Origin: Isoetes taiwanensis
Lineage: Eukaryota; Streptophyta; Lycopodiopsida; Isoetales; Isoetaceae
Assembly: GCA_021234155.1 (NCBI GenBank)
Contig: JAJEKV010000074.1
Span: forward strand, 3,804,877 to 3,868,876
DNA: 64,000 bases
Reading direction: 5' to 3'
Numbering within the stretch: position 1 is the first letter of the stretch; each line of letters starts with the position of its first letter. The notes under the pieces were generated by a model that worked only from the letters and a program-made list of their open reading frames with translations, was not told the DNA's origin and searched no databases. A program made the translations under genes and the position numbers. This document shows positions 34,201 through 45,059 of this stretch, piece after piece.

Positions 34201-34860
34201 AAATGTACTAAGTGGTTTGCAAAGAAGGAAGAATGTGTCATTCACAAATTGGTTCAACAAGATTTTCATATGCATCAACATACAAGATTCTTGGTGGTAC
34301 ATCAGAATAGAATTCTTTATCCATTAAAAAAGAAGAGGATATTAAGAACGTTTATATGGTGGAAAGTGGATGCTGAGCATGACTTCCTTATGATATTTAA
34401 CTTCAAATAGATCTCAAGTTGGAAGAAAATACTAGAACCTTTGTCTATATATCTTATGCCCTTTGGGACACGAAAAGCACTTCTCATCCAAATTCATGAA
34501 TCCTAGCCCATATTTTGGTTTATAAAGAAGGAATATGTTAGTTATGCAATTGACTACTCGACATGGAGGACCAATGAGAGCTTTTAGGCCCACAATTGAC
34601 AATATTAGGAAGCAGATCTTGGTTACGTGTACTGAAGATCAAGAAGATTCTATCTTTTAGCTCTAACTCAGACTCTCTGCAGCTTCTTTCAACTGCTCTG
34701 GGCTCAGAGATGAAATGCATACGACAACACGAGGGACAATTGGGGCATACTGTAAGTCTGAGTCGGGAATAAGTACAGAAGAAATTTGTGAGAACAAGTG
34801 GGAATATGCTCTAGAAGACATGGGTACCATAAACTAAACAAGGTGTATATTTTAACCTTG
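31260..34860. other. AT-rich stretch, no gene recognised
   Basis: Short frames only. No terminal repeats, microsatellites of note or RNA genes were seen on either strand. Confidence 0.35.
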
Positions 34861-34889
34861 AAATGCAATATTTTAATCTAGGGTTCTTC

Positions 34890-35500
34890 TCATATTCCTC
34901 CTTTTCTCCTTTTCCTTTGGCGCCTGGCGCCTGCCTGAGGCGCTGCCTGAGGCCCCGCCCGCCGAAGGGATGCAAAGTGATGGATGGCGTTGGAGCAAAT
35001 GGCAAAGGAAGGATGGCGCCCTAGGTGTGTGCTCGAGTGCATGTCTGGGCCAAGATACTGGGGTGGCCGGGCGCTTTGGCGCAGGGTCGAGGATGGGTGC
35101 GGGAGGCACCTGGATGGGCGATTTCCCAGCTGGTTTCTCAGCGCCGCCTTCCCCGGGCGTCAAGGACAAGGATTGGCGGGCGCTTTCCAAAGACCCAACA
35201 GAAGAGGTTACGATTCGGAGTCGCTTTTGAAGCCTTGTCTGCTTGGAGGTATGAAGGTATGCTTGTTGCTTGTGCAACAACATGGATTTTTGGATCGGTG
35301 AGCAGCCATAATCATCCTGGCAACGGTTTTTTCCCATCCGGGTCATGATGGTTGTGGTCTTGCTCACGTTGTGCTTTGGTTTAAGGGCTTCGGCCCATGT
35401 TCTTGTTTGGACTTCGGTCCGGGACTTCGGTCCCTTATGTACTTGGTCCCATAACCCGATTGGGTTCCGTGGACGTTAAAAATTTTTCCTTTCCTTTCCT
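34890..35500 (+). promoter_or_regulatory. GC-rich island with UUCG-type hairpins; leader or LTR-like
   Basis: A sharp rise in GC starts at 34918 with short repeats (GGCGCCTGGCGCC, CTGCCTGAGGCGCTGCCTGAGG) and continues to about 35240. Every frame on both strands is open there, which is an effect of composition. Downstream, 35385-35466 holds four short perfect palindromic hairpins. The block ends in a pyrimidine run (35489-35510) and CTATAACA. It may be the promoter and 5' leader of the coding region at 35.97 kb, or part of an LTR whose other end was not found. Confidence 0.45.
35385..35466 (+). other. Cluster of four hairpins, three with C(TTCG)G loops
   Basis: GGGCTTCGGCCC (35385-35396), GGACTTCGGTCC (35409-35420) and GGGACTTCGGTCCC (35421-35434) each fold into a stem closed by the exceptionally stable cUUCGg tetraloop. 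AACCCGATTGGGTT (35453-35466) is a fourth stem. All are exact. As RNA they would form a rigid row of hairpins. Confidence 0.75.
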
Positions 35501-35972
35501 TCCTATAACAGTGGTCAGCTTCTTTTATTTCTTTTCTCGTGTTTTTTCCCTTCTCTGACTACCAGAGACATTTACAGTTATCCTTTCTCAAACTTTTATG
35601 GCGATTCCTTCATTCATAAAACGCCTCTGTGCCTTGCTCATAGCCGAGCTCATCACTGTGGCCGGACCCAGTTATTTATTCGCCTCCCATTTGTCCCACC
35701 AGCAACAAGTTTTGGCTTCAAATCCGGACCCTGTTCACCCCTTTTCTGCGCATTTATAGTTCATTCATTGATCCTTGCATGTTTGTCCTTGCAGCCTGAT
35801 TCATCCTCGCCGTCTGCGAAGTGGGTCTTTGCTTGGGCTTGAATAGAGCCATGGATCACACGGATTCAGCTGCTTGGATGGTCTGATTCTGCGCGCCATA
35901 TCATAGCTTTTATTGAGCAGGAAAATTTGTGTCTGTATTTCTTAAAGCTTGGATTGATTGCCTTTCGGAAGA

Positions 35973-36615
35973 ATGGATGCTGCAAAAGAAGAAGGGGTTT
36001 CTGTTCACAAATTGGAGAAACAAAAACCTAGGGTTGGCACCAGAGGCACCATTTTTTCTTTGATGGAAAGGGAGCTCAGACTGGATCCAAAATATGCCAG
36101 AAGGCAGGAGTCAAGACATAAGCTATCTTCGCGCCGGAGCAGTATCTGTCTATTGCAGCAGTGTATCTTCCGAATGCAAAATGGACAAGTCTGCAGCACA
36201 CAGAGATAAGGTCTCTTCTAAACCCCATGCTAGATCTACTTCTTTGCACCATAGCTCCAAGCCTGTAAGCCATCAGGAAGGAAAAGGGGATTTTTTTCCT
36301 AGCAGATCAACCCCAGACAGAGCAAAGCATGTGTCATATGAAGAGGCTATTTGTTCTGGGATGGTGTCCTTTTTTGAACCTGATCAGAAGTTCCTTGAAG
36401 AAGACAGAATACCTATTTTAAATTCCAGAGGATCAAAAAGGAAGACAAATATGCAAAGTCCTAGCTCTTTGAAGCCTGGAAAGGCCATTCCTAGTCCTGT
36501 AGAAGTTGTAGATGTAAGATGCAAATGTTACAGTGCTGAAAAAGGCCACCATTCTTCTCATTCTCAGAGAAGACAGGATGCATCCAAAACATCTGGTTTT
36601 TGGAGACAGATTTAG
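35973..36615 (+). pseudogene. Unidentified Ser/Lys-rich protein, probably frameshifted
   Basis: The first part starts at ATG 35973 (MDAAKEEGVSVHKLEKQKP) and reads through RGTIFSLMERELRLDPKYARRQESRHKLSS to about 36125; its frame then ends at 36209. A different phase is open from 36094 to 36615 and carries equally protein-like text (KMDKSAAHRDKVSSKPH, then SYEEAICSGMVSFFEPDQ, ending TSGFWRQI). The natural reading is one protein of about 210 residues with a single-base indel near 36125-36150. The alternative is two exons or an assembly error. A GC-rich upstream region is consistent with a promoter. No known domain was recognised; the content is hydrophilic and Ser/Lys-rich. Confidence 0.45.
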
Positions 36616-36787
36616 CATCATAAGTTACTAGTGTATACCACAACATCATACTGCCATAGATATTTTTTTTGTCATACATGTTTGTATAATATCAACAATG
36701 TTTCATATGATAAGAAAGAGTATATGATTCTGGAATTCTCTTGCTGATTGTTAACTGATGATTGTGGCAGTGATTAGGTACATGAGA

Positions 36788-36814
36788 CTAGTGAAATACT
36801 GGCGCGTAGCGCGC
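36788..36814 (-). mobile_element. Helitron-type 3' end
   Basis: On the minus strand the sequence reads GCGCG-CTA-CGCGC (36814-36802), then 10 bases, then CTAG (36791-36788) followed by T. A GC-rich hairpin about 10-12 bases before CTRR, inserted before a T, is the defining 3' terminus of Helitrons. The element would extend to higher coordinates. Its TC 5' end was not found and no Rep/helicase frame is present, so it would be non-autonomous. Confidence 0.6.
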
Positions 36815-37489
36815 ATTCTTTGCAAATTTGCTGCTTCTACATTAGATTCTGATGATTGAGTGCTATTAGTGCCACAAATGATGATGATCTCTATGCTGTA
36901 ACAGGTACAATACTCTTATACAACACTATTTTAATCCAACCTTGTGATCTAGCTGAGTTTTTTAGGAGTCAATGGAACTGGACACATCTGACAGTCTGTT
37001 GAAAATGATTATGTTAAGAAGGAAGTGGCTTGATTAACAAGATCTAGTGCTTTTTAATGGTGGTTGATGGTTATAAAGACAACCAAACGACAGACATAAT
37101 TAACTCATAGCAAGTGCATCCCACCCAGATGACAGACTTGCATTGTGTTTAATATAACGGATGCATGATGGCGTTTTTAATTGAGCATTTCAAGTCTTCC
37201 TAGCTAACGCCCAAGCAAAAAAGACAACCCAACTGCCATTGACAAAATGGTTCACATTTTTTCAACCCCCTTTTCATTTTTTACATGAGTGCCAAGACAA
37301 AAATAGCATTTTATTATGGCTCCAAACTCTGCAAAGCTGGGAGCCTAGTAGACACTATGCTTTGTCGCCTTTTACGACCACTAGTTAGGATATGCATGCA
37401 CACGTAATTGTGGCCTCCTCAGATTGTTAGAAAATTGTTGGTGGCCGCATCACAACCACGCAAATTTAGTAAATATTCTCCCCCTCTCC

Positions 37490-37586
37490 ATTAGGATAGG
37501 TGTAATGTTCCCATGTAGGACATTTCTTGAGGCCAAGCCCCTACCCCAAGAAATGTCCTGCATTGGAACATTACCCCTATCGTAAT
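37490..37586. repeat. Foldback element / long hairpin 1
   Basis: The left arm, 37490-37529, and the right arm, 37547-37586, are reverse complements over 40 bases with about five mismatches. The loop is 17 bases. The arms carry GTAATGTTCC and AGGACATTTCTTG. A short stem-loop of this size and quality suits a tiny MITE or a small-RNA precursor. Confidence 0.75.
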
Positions 37587-37704
37587 GGCTGGGGATATGA
37601 CATTTAACCACATTTCAGGCTTAGATTATAAACTAGTATGTCCAAAAAGTGTCTTCTCTCCTATCACATAGACTAAAATCTGTGAAATTGTGCCATGTCA
37701 ACGT

Positions 37705-37811
37705 GAAATATCACAATTATGTTCCCTTCATGGGACATTATGTGGGTTCAGGCACTGCAGAGCCCAAACCCCACGTAAAGTCCCATGAGGGAACATTATA
37801 ACACCAATATT
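37705..37811. repeat. Foldback element / long hairpin 2
   Basis: Arms 37705-37753 and 37762-37811 pair well in the inner 35 bases (TATGTTCCCTTCATGGGACA against its complement, then TGTGGGTTCAGGC), with an 8-base loop. The arm motif TATGTTCCC-T-C-T-GGACA is related to hairpin 1, about 210 bases away, so both look like members of one family. Confidence 0.7.
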
Positions 37812-38439
37812 CGTCTTTGGTCCTACCAGCATTAGTCCTTGGTCCTCCTCCATTCGCCATAATGACTAACCACTAGACCTAGGAATTTACAACATGCAAG
37901 CTCCTATACATATAGTGGATTATGTGCATGACATAGGAAGTAACTTATGCCTTGTAACATGCAATCTAGTCTTTTTCATTCTCAAGTTTCATTTGCATCA
38001 CAAAGATTAAATGAATAATATAATGCCACATACTACAAATCAGTCTCTGAAGCCAACAAATCAAATACAAAAAATGTTGTATATGCTAGATGATGTGCCA
38101 ATCTTAGCAAGCACTGTAAATCAAATTTAGACATTGGTTAATAGTATCTTATTCTATTCCTTTGAATCCACTCTACCTCCCTTAAATTTCTTTCTTTTTG
38201 TTGCATGACCAGCCCCTCTATTTTGGGAGGTCTGTTTTCTCATATTTTATGGCCTGATGTAGTGATGTGCAAGCTCTAAAACAATATAAGAGTTTTGTCA
38301 ACAAGAAGAAGGCATGTTACATAGCGCAACACCATATTTTTCTCTTTATGCACAACTGCTAAGGCATTTTTCAGAGTCTTAAACCCATGCTCATGGCAAC
38401 ATCTCATTAGAATATTCGATACACTAATTGATTCAGCTA

Positions 38440-38580
38440 TATAATCCTCACATGATACTAACTAATGCAATGTAACAAATAGATTTCATCTTGACTATCA
38501 TGATGACTCAACTCTTATAATCCTCACGTGATACTAACTAATGCAATGTAACAAATAGGTTTCATCTTGACTATCATGTG
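38440..38580 (+). repeat. Tandem duplication, period 76
   Basis: TATAATCCTCAC-TGATACT... at 38440 is repeated from 38516, matching for about 63 bases with only two differences. Its freshness suggests a recent slippage or unequal exchange. Confidence 0.9.
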
Positions 38581-39436
38581 AGAAGATGATGTTCAAAGGT
38601 TTAACTGGTTTTACCTTTTAGATGATCTCGTAAAATGTAATAATCTGACACCTCTAGATCAGTATATTTTGAAGATATCAACTCACTTATAAGACACACA
38701 ACAAGCATAGGTGCCTATGTGTACGTGCATGTGATGTGGATAAGAGCATGTTGCCAATTATTTGTTCTTTAGGTTTTTTTCCTCGCTCTTCCATGAATAA
38801 ACTGAAAAGCACCTATAGAATTCATTTGGATTACATAAAGGCTGACAAAATATACATGTTTTAAATGGACTACATTTCCAACAAAATAGCATAGCCAATC
38901 CCAAGATGACTATATGAGTTGCCCGATTGGATGGAAGATTGTACTATGTACTTAGTGCATAGAATTCCAAATCAAGTAGCACAGAGGAATAAAATGCTAA
39001 CAACTATGTCTCACAATTTCAATTTTGTTCTTTCTGAAGAATCAAATATTGTCATCTAGCAATTCTGATTATGTATATTTTGTCGGCTTGTCATGTATCA
39101 GGACAACTGTGTCATACAATTTGAAGAATCGAGTCTTCTTTATGAAGAATAAAATCCACTATCAATCCTGGCATCCACCAAGTGCTCCATTTGATAGGTT
39201 GGACATAAACTAGTGCTACTTTGACATATTATTCTTGTTTTTATGTGGCCGCAAATGTTCGCTCTCCATCTAACCATAGTTATATATGCTTTATTCTTAT
39301 GTTCGCTTGGACAATTTCGTTCATCCAAATACATCTTTTCCTAAGACTACTCTTGCTCCACGTCCAAAACTTCTATAGTATATGAAGAGATATAGTTTGA
39401 GTGATAACAAAACCGACGAATGTCGTAGATATTATG

Positions 39437-40430
39437 CACTACAGGACAAAGTACCCTCAAAATTTAGTGGGGCAATAATGGCCCTACTATGATAGCAACT
39501 TCTTGTTGACACTTAACATTTTATTAAAATAGATAGACCCTTTAAAATCTAGCATTTTGTTAGATATTATTTTTAACGTCTATCGAGGATCCTACATATA
39601 TTTTTTATAGAAATGGTTTCCTATTTTTCTTCTTTCTCTTGTTACGACTATAGAAGAAAATGAACGACATACACTCAAGATTTGTCCACCCTTAAAGACT
39701 ATCAGATGGAAATTTGTAGCTTTCTTCCCGCATCAAACCCTATTACACACTTCTGAAGTAGTTTCCCAGACATTTTATATACTAGAAGTGCTAGAGAAAC
39801 GTGTACAATTGCTTGAGCAAAAACACCAAGAACATGCAGTTTGATGTGTACATGTTTCTCAGAGGCTCATTACTGTCAAGGTCTTTACCTCGAAAACCCT
39901 TCAGGCTAAAAGTGACAATAAATATGACACAAGTAATAAAATCCAAATGGGAATAGATATGTTAATAGAGTGACGCAATAATGACAAAGGAAATGACAAA
40001 AAGGGCGTGTAAATGTGGCCGTAACGTGACAAAAAATATAATAATAGACATGGTTTTTGACAGAACTATGTATCAAAAATGTGACAATAGACTAACTTAC
40101 CATGTGTCAAAAATATGACAATAGACTGGCTTTATAATGAAAAAAGTAGTGACAATGAAATGATATGAATTTGACCATAATGTGCCAACAAAATGTCACA
40201 ACTATGAAAAGAAAGTTGGAGAAACGAATGATATAAATGTGTCAACAGTGTGACCCTAGAATACCTCAAATGTGGCACAAGGGTGAGAATATGGTAACAA
40301 AAAAGTGGCTAAATAAAATGACAATAAAATGACAAAAAATCTGATTTTAAAGTGACAATAGGCTGACTTTACAAATGACAAATAAGATGACAACAACTTT
40401 TCAAGAATATAAAGATGTCATCAATAATGT
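39437..40430 (+). mobile_element. CACTA-like transposon end with TGACAA subterminal repeats
   Basis: CACTACAGGACAAAG at 39437 is a good match to the CACTA-superfamily terminus (CACTACAGGAA / CACTACAAGAAA) and is soon followed by TTTAGTGGGGC, another usual feature. From 39905 to 40425 the word GTGACAATA / ATGACAAAA recurs more than a dozen times with spacers of 15-40 bases, as expected for subterminal transposase-binding repeats. No matching CTGTAGTG end or transposase frame was found; the LTR that starts at 40772 may have removed or displaced the rest. Confidence 0.5.
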
Positions 40431-40771
40431 GCTTCATCGTCATTATTAAACTCTAATGTAGTCCTATCAATCAGATTTCAACGTGATTACACTGGGTACA
40501 ACATGGATTGCAATATACCACCTTGGGTTAACAGGGTTTTGGGTAAATAAAATATGTTCAACTTGTATAGGTAAATAAATGGCTTATTCATATCTCCAAG
40601 AATCTGAGTTGAATCAATATCCTAAAAACCCTAAGGATGTGATTTTATAGTGTGATTTTTGCCTCTATAAACAACTTTGAAATACTTTGCCTTTAAGATG
40701 GTTACATGAAATGAATAGAAATCAACATCAATGATATTAAGGATTTTGGAACATAATTAAGACCACTAGTA

Positions 40772-42773
40772 TGGCGTTCCAGCATAATATACAGTATGAA
40801 TACATATATTATACTGCCACATATCGCCTTAAAGACATGTACTTGGAAACTGCAAAGGGTTGCACCCTAGGGGGCAACTTCTTATGTTGCACATGCCTTT
40901 AAACATGTGCATATAACTCTTTTTGCCACATGGCAAAACCACACATGACATTTTAGCCCTAACCCTAAAAAGGTCATGTTAAAGGAACAAAAGGGAAACT
41001 CTAAACCTTTTCCCTTTTCGCATTCCAGCTTCCAAGAGCAATTCCGGCCAAGTGCTAGCGCTATTTCGCATTGCCAGATCCTGCCAAGTTGGCTTTGCAC
41101 AACAGATCTCCCGGATTCAGTCGCCTTCGACCCGAACAGAAGCATGGGCACTTTCTGAGGAGCTGGAGCAAGTCAAGGATCATGTAGGGGAGGGTGCCCA
41201 TATATGCCGCACTTAGTGTTAGAACTTTCGTAACTCTAGATTCCTGCATCAATTTTGGACAAATGAGACATCAATCGAAAGAGGACGAGCTCACCTATCT
41301 ATCATTTGAAAAAATCAGATTTGGAGTTCCTAAGAAGAAGTTACGAGCCTTGAAAGTAGGGTAGGTTGCCTGCCCATCTCACCGCACCAATTGCCCATCC
41401 ACTGCGCACCAAGTAGCCATCAACTGTATTTGAGGATTCCCGAGGAGACCCAAAGGTGCCAACGCATATGAAAAGAAAGCTCTTGAAGAGGGCTTGGGGA
41501 TGCACCAATCCACGTGTCAATCCGACATTGGTGGAGAAAGTTACACACAATTGAAGGGCAAGGTGCGCAATCTGAGGGGGGGATAGGGATGCGGGAAGCA
41601 AGAGTGCGCGGATTGAGCAGAAGAGTCGGGCACTGCGCTGATAGTGGACACCCTCCCCTAAATAGCAATTTGGTTATGCAATGCCGACTTCAAGCCCGGC
41701 AATAAGCTGGATTAGCATGTTAATTAGCCTTAGAGGCCTTATAGGTTCTGAGATCACAAGCCCTAACAAAGGAACCTAACCATGTATATTTAGGTAGATC
41801 CCGAGGTAGATAGATTAGATGTTATTCTATATTTCAGTTCTATGGATAATGATGTTTTATTCTATGTGCACTCCTGTGTATTGGGCAGGGGAGTAGAGAC
41901 CCTGGAAATCTTAGTAGATGATGTATCTAGATAGCCTTATTAATTCCCCCACCACGGCACGTGCATAGGAGCACACTTTGGTTGTGGGTGGGGGCTAGAT
42001 TGGCAGATAAGGAGGACATGTCCCATTACAGATTGATCCTTCTGGTATGTAAAGCCTACCTGGGATCTTAGCGGGCTAAGCCTGATGGTTTTCCACTGAG
42101 TGTGGGCAAGGCATGGGCTCGACACATCTTGGGTGATGCGTCACCTTCAATGGGGTTCAAGTCGTGGACGAGCAGTGGCTCTCTAGCCCCCTATAATGGG
42201 CATGCGTACCTCTGGAGGGAGTGATCTCCTCCTGCCTCATCGGGACTAGGGAGATGTAACCAGGAATAGCCCTTTTGGCTATGCACTCGGCAGGCTACGG
42301 TCAAGTCCCAAGAGTTAGCAATCTATTCTGCAAAGTATGCACAGGAGGGGCGGATGAAGCGGACTACCCAATGACCATGTTCTATGCCAGCCCAGTCCAT
42401 TGTTATGAACTCTGTCTGCATTGACTGCTGGAGACTCAAGCCGTCAATCAATCCCCATGAGCCTGAGCCTTGGGTAGGATTTCCTCCAGGTTGATGTTAC
42501 CGATGTTGTTACAGACGTTACAATGAGCCACCCTTCGAGGTGGAACTAAGTGTATTTTGATGTCATATGCTCATGTTTATTAACACTTCCACGCTAGGGA
42601 CGATCCCCTGTGGAGGGGGATGAATGACACGTCCATTCTTCTCCATCGATTCCTTGTCAGATAGCAAGGGATTGGTGCCAGGTGGACGGCCTCTGTCAGC
42701 TTGTGCGTGGCAGAGGGATGAACTCCGGCTTCTTATATGATGGGAGCATCATATATGAAGTAGAGGACGTCCA
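40772..42773 (+). repeat. Diverged LTR of the LARD family (2.0 kb)
   Basis: Starts TGGCGTTCCAGCA (cf. TGACGTTCCAAAG in the LARD) and ends GAGGACGTCCA. It is followed three bases later by the primer site TGGTATCGAGCAATG. Collinear landmarks with the LARD LTRs are CCTAGGGGGCAACTT, TGTATTGGG-AGGGGAGTAGAGAC, GGGCAAGGCATGGGCTCGAC, GAGGGAGTGATC, the hairpin ATAGCC-CTTTT-GGCTAT (42266-42282) and AGCCTTGGGTAGGATT. It is about 400 bases longer, mainly in its upstream third. It is a 5' LTR, because the primer site and leader follow; no 3' partner was found. A TAGTA just before it has no detected duplicate. Confidence 0.75.
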
Positions 42774-42904
42774 CGATGGTATCGAGCAATGATCTTGGTA
42801 GACCAAGATCAACACTAGCCAATTTCCTAGTTGCAGCGGCGGTCTAGATCTTCAGTCTTGGGGATGGCAACCCAAGCATGAGCCTCGAAAAATGGGAAAA
42901 TTAT
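42774..42904 (+). mobile_element. Truncated leader of the LARD-family element
   Basis: After the primer site the text stays similar to the LARD leader (GATCTTGGTAGACCAAGATC against TTCTTGGAGACCAAGAGC, then CTCGAAAAATGGGAAAA against CTCGAACCTGGGAAAGTGGGAAA). Similarity stops abruptly at about 42904, where the PPR pseudogene begins. The interior and 3' LTR of this copy are missing. Confidence 0.65.
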
Positions 42905-43850
42905 TCCGTCCATGCCACTACGTCTTGGTGTGCTAATCTTAGAAATACTTGAATTGCCTCGTCTAACCTGCTACATTTAGCATACATGCCAACAAGTGCA
43001 CTTCCTACAACTGCGTGTGGTGCATATTTCAAAATTTGCCCATGGACAAGCTTGGCTTGATCTATTGCTCCCATGCTGGCACATACTTGTAAGATAACTG
43101 TAAAAGTGACTTCATTTGGACTCACGTTCCAGTAAGTTTGTAATGGCAGAAGACCTTCATCATACGGCAAATACCCCGCAATCATGCCATTCCATGCTAC
43201 TACATTTGTTTTTTGGCCCTTATATTGTACAACAAGCCCTGCAAGACTTTGCATGCCTCCTCTATATTTCCACATTTGCTATACATATCTAACAAGGTAT
43301 TGGCTTTATAAATATCAACTTGAAGCCCCGGTTTCTAAAGACACCCATGGATGAGCTTCCCTTGTTCCAATTTACTTGCAAGGAACACCTTTAAGACACA
43401 AGAAAATGTGATCTCATTTGGTTTTATTCCAATTTCTTGCATTTTCTGAAAAAATTCTAGCGTCAAATGCCCTTCACCATCTTGGTTACATCCTACAATC
43501 AATGTGTTCCATGCTACAACATTTGGTTCAATACCTTCATGGCTCATCTTCTCAAAACATATCAGGGCTGGAAGGCCTCCATTTAGATGCATGAGCTGCA
43601 ATCATCGCATTCCATGACACCACTTGTATGAGTGGGCAATGTGTCAAAAAGCTCTGCATGCTTCTTCAAGGCTGTTACATTTGAAATACATATGAAGTAC
43701 AGTATCTAAAAGCGGATCTGATTGTAATCCACATTTAACGATGTAGCCATGGATTACTCTTCTCTGAGGAAGATCCTTCCTCATTATGCATGCTTTAAGG
43801 GCAGCACACAAGTATAGCTACTACTTTGATGCACACATGATGCTTGCATT
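42901..43850 (-). pseudogene. PLS-type pentatricopeptide-repeat (PPR) pseudogene fragment
   Basis: Minus-strand reading gives PPR repeats in order. 43850-43690: RRVIHGYIVKCGLQSDPLL, then LHMYFKCNSLEEA. 43600-43335: PNVVAWNTLIVGC, LEFFQKMQEIGIKPNEITFS, GKLIHGCL. 43320-43265: ANTLLDMYSKCGNIEEAC. 43240-42904: NVVAWNGMIAGY, SPNEVTF, KLVHGQILK, ALVGMYAKCSRLDEA, DVVAWT. These are typical of plant organelle RNA-editing and processing proteins. There are at least three frame changes or stops (about 43650, 43320 and 43250), no start, targeting peptide or E/DYW tail. The frame is cut at WT by the retroelement junction at about 42904. Intact family members run to several hundred residues. Confidence 0.9.
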
Positions 43851-43946
43851 CTATGGAATAATTCGAGGGCCATCGAGGATAAGATAATTTATTATTTCTC
43901 GAAAAAGTTTCAGCCCATGTACATGCACTGGTTTTACAATCTTGAA

Positions 43947-44038
43947 GAATACTTTATTTGCATCCTATGGTAGGTAAAACAAAATTGAAATTGAATACTT
44001 TATTTGCATCCTATGGTAGGTAAAACAAAATTGAAATT
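43947..44038 (+). repeat. Perfect tandem duplication, period 46
   Basis: GAATACTTTATTTGCATCC... at 43947-43992 is repeated at 43993-44038 without visible difference, and the first bases of a third unit follow. Confidence 0.92.
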
Positions 44039-44752
44039 GAATCCAATCTACTATGTATAATGAGCAGCTGGACTTGCTAGCCTTCTTTCAAGTTTCTTTG
44101 GTTTTCACATCCTTGAAGAAGGCAATATGCATTGTCTCTTGTTATTTAAATCCCTTGCTGGAGCATGACTTATGCAGTCCCAAGTGCTTCAATAAGCAAA
44201 CCTCGTTCACATCGTCAAAGAATCGGTAGAAGTCGCCGAAGAACGTAATTCAAAAATTCAAAAAAATTTATACCTTCTTTTACTTTTATCTGAGAGTGCA
44301 GCTCCAAACTGGAGTGATAGTGCAAACAACCCAGCTGATAATAATTTCTGTCTTCTTTCAAGTTACCTTACACAGATGTCCTGTTGCCTTTGTGCATGAA
44401 GCCATGGCAACTCATTTGCTGTGTAATTGGTTCACACAAAAACACATCTGCCTTGCCCTTTGTGAATTTTCAAACTGAAAATAACACTTGGAATGCTATC
44501 AAATGCAAATGTGGCTATGTTCCTGAGGTTGACACTCCATCATCAAGATTCCAACGTTTGGCATATGCCTCTACACAACCCACTTCTCTTTGGTTAAAAA
44601 TTTGTCGAGAACAATGAGCTACAGAAATTCCTGCACATTTACCTAGAAAAACTTATAAAAGCTGGTGAGCATCTAGGATTTGAATCCTCTGGCGGATGGA
44701 GTGCTCTTTGATCATCAGATTCCTGATCTACTATGTATATCAAATTGGCGGT

Positions 44753-45050
44753 TGTTAGACTAAGATTTTTCATTCATGGCAGTATTCAATAAAATTTCTG
44801 TTTTAAATGACAACTTTAGAAGAAAGGGCTGTTAATGCTATAACTGTCCATAAAAACATGAGGCCCTCTACTTTCCAATGGTTGGAAACCTAGCAGCCCA
44901 CAAGTCCACAAATGAGAGCAAGCTTTTATTCACCCTGTTCTTTAGCATTGCTTCCGTTGTAAGATGTAGTCTAGGAATCACACTATACTTGGTAGATTCG
45001 TGGATCCAGCAAGGGTTGGCAAGGCTCATGATAATGGTATCAGAGCGAGG
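44753..45050 (+). mobile_element. Small LTR plus primer-binding site (relic)
   Basis: TGGTATCAGAGCGAGG at 45035-45050 is a near-standard initiator-tRNA-Met primer site. Six bases before it the sequence ends in CTCA (45028). A TGTTAGACTAAG start at 44753, the usual copia LTR opening, gives a 276-bp LTR. No second LTR, duplication or coding region was found downstream, so this is a relic or a very small (TRIM-like) element whose right half is lost. The left boundary is a guess from the TGTTAG motif. Confidence 0.5.
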
Positions 45051-45059
45051 TTCGTTCTC

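Noticed and set aside
34873-35367. 164-codon minus frame and three overlapping plus frames
   Set aside because: All frames are open together because the DNA is GC-rich there. No domain is visible and the amino-acid content (Pro/Arg/Ala) follows composition.
44685-44705. GGATTTGAATCC as a minus-strand B box
   Set aside because: No A box lies at the right distance, so no tRNA or SINE head is supported.
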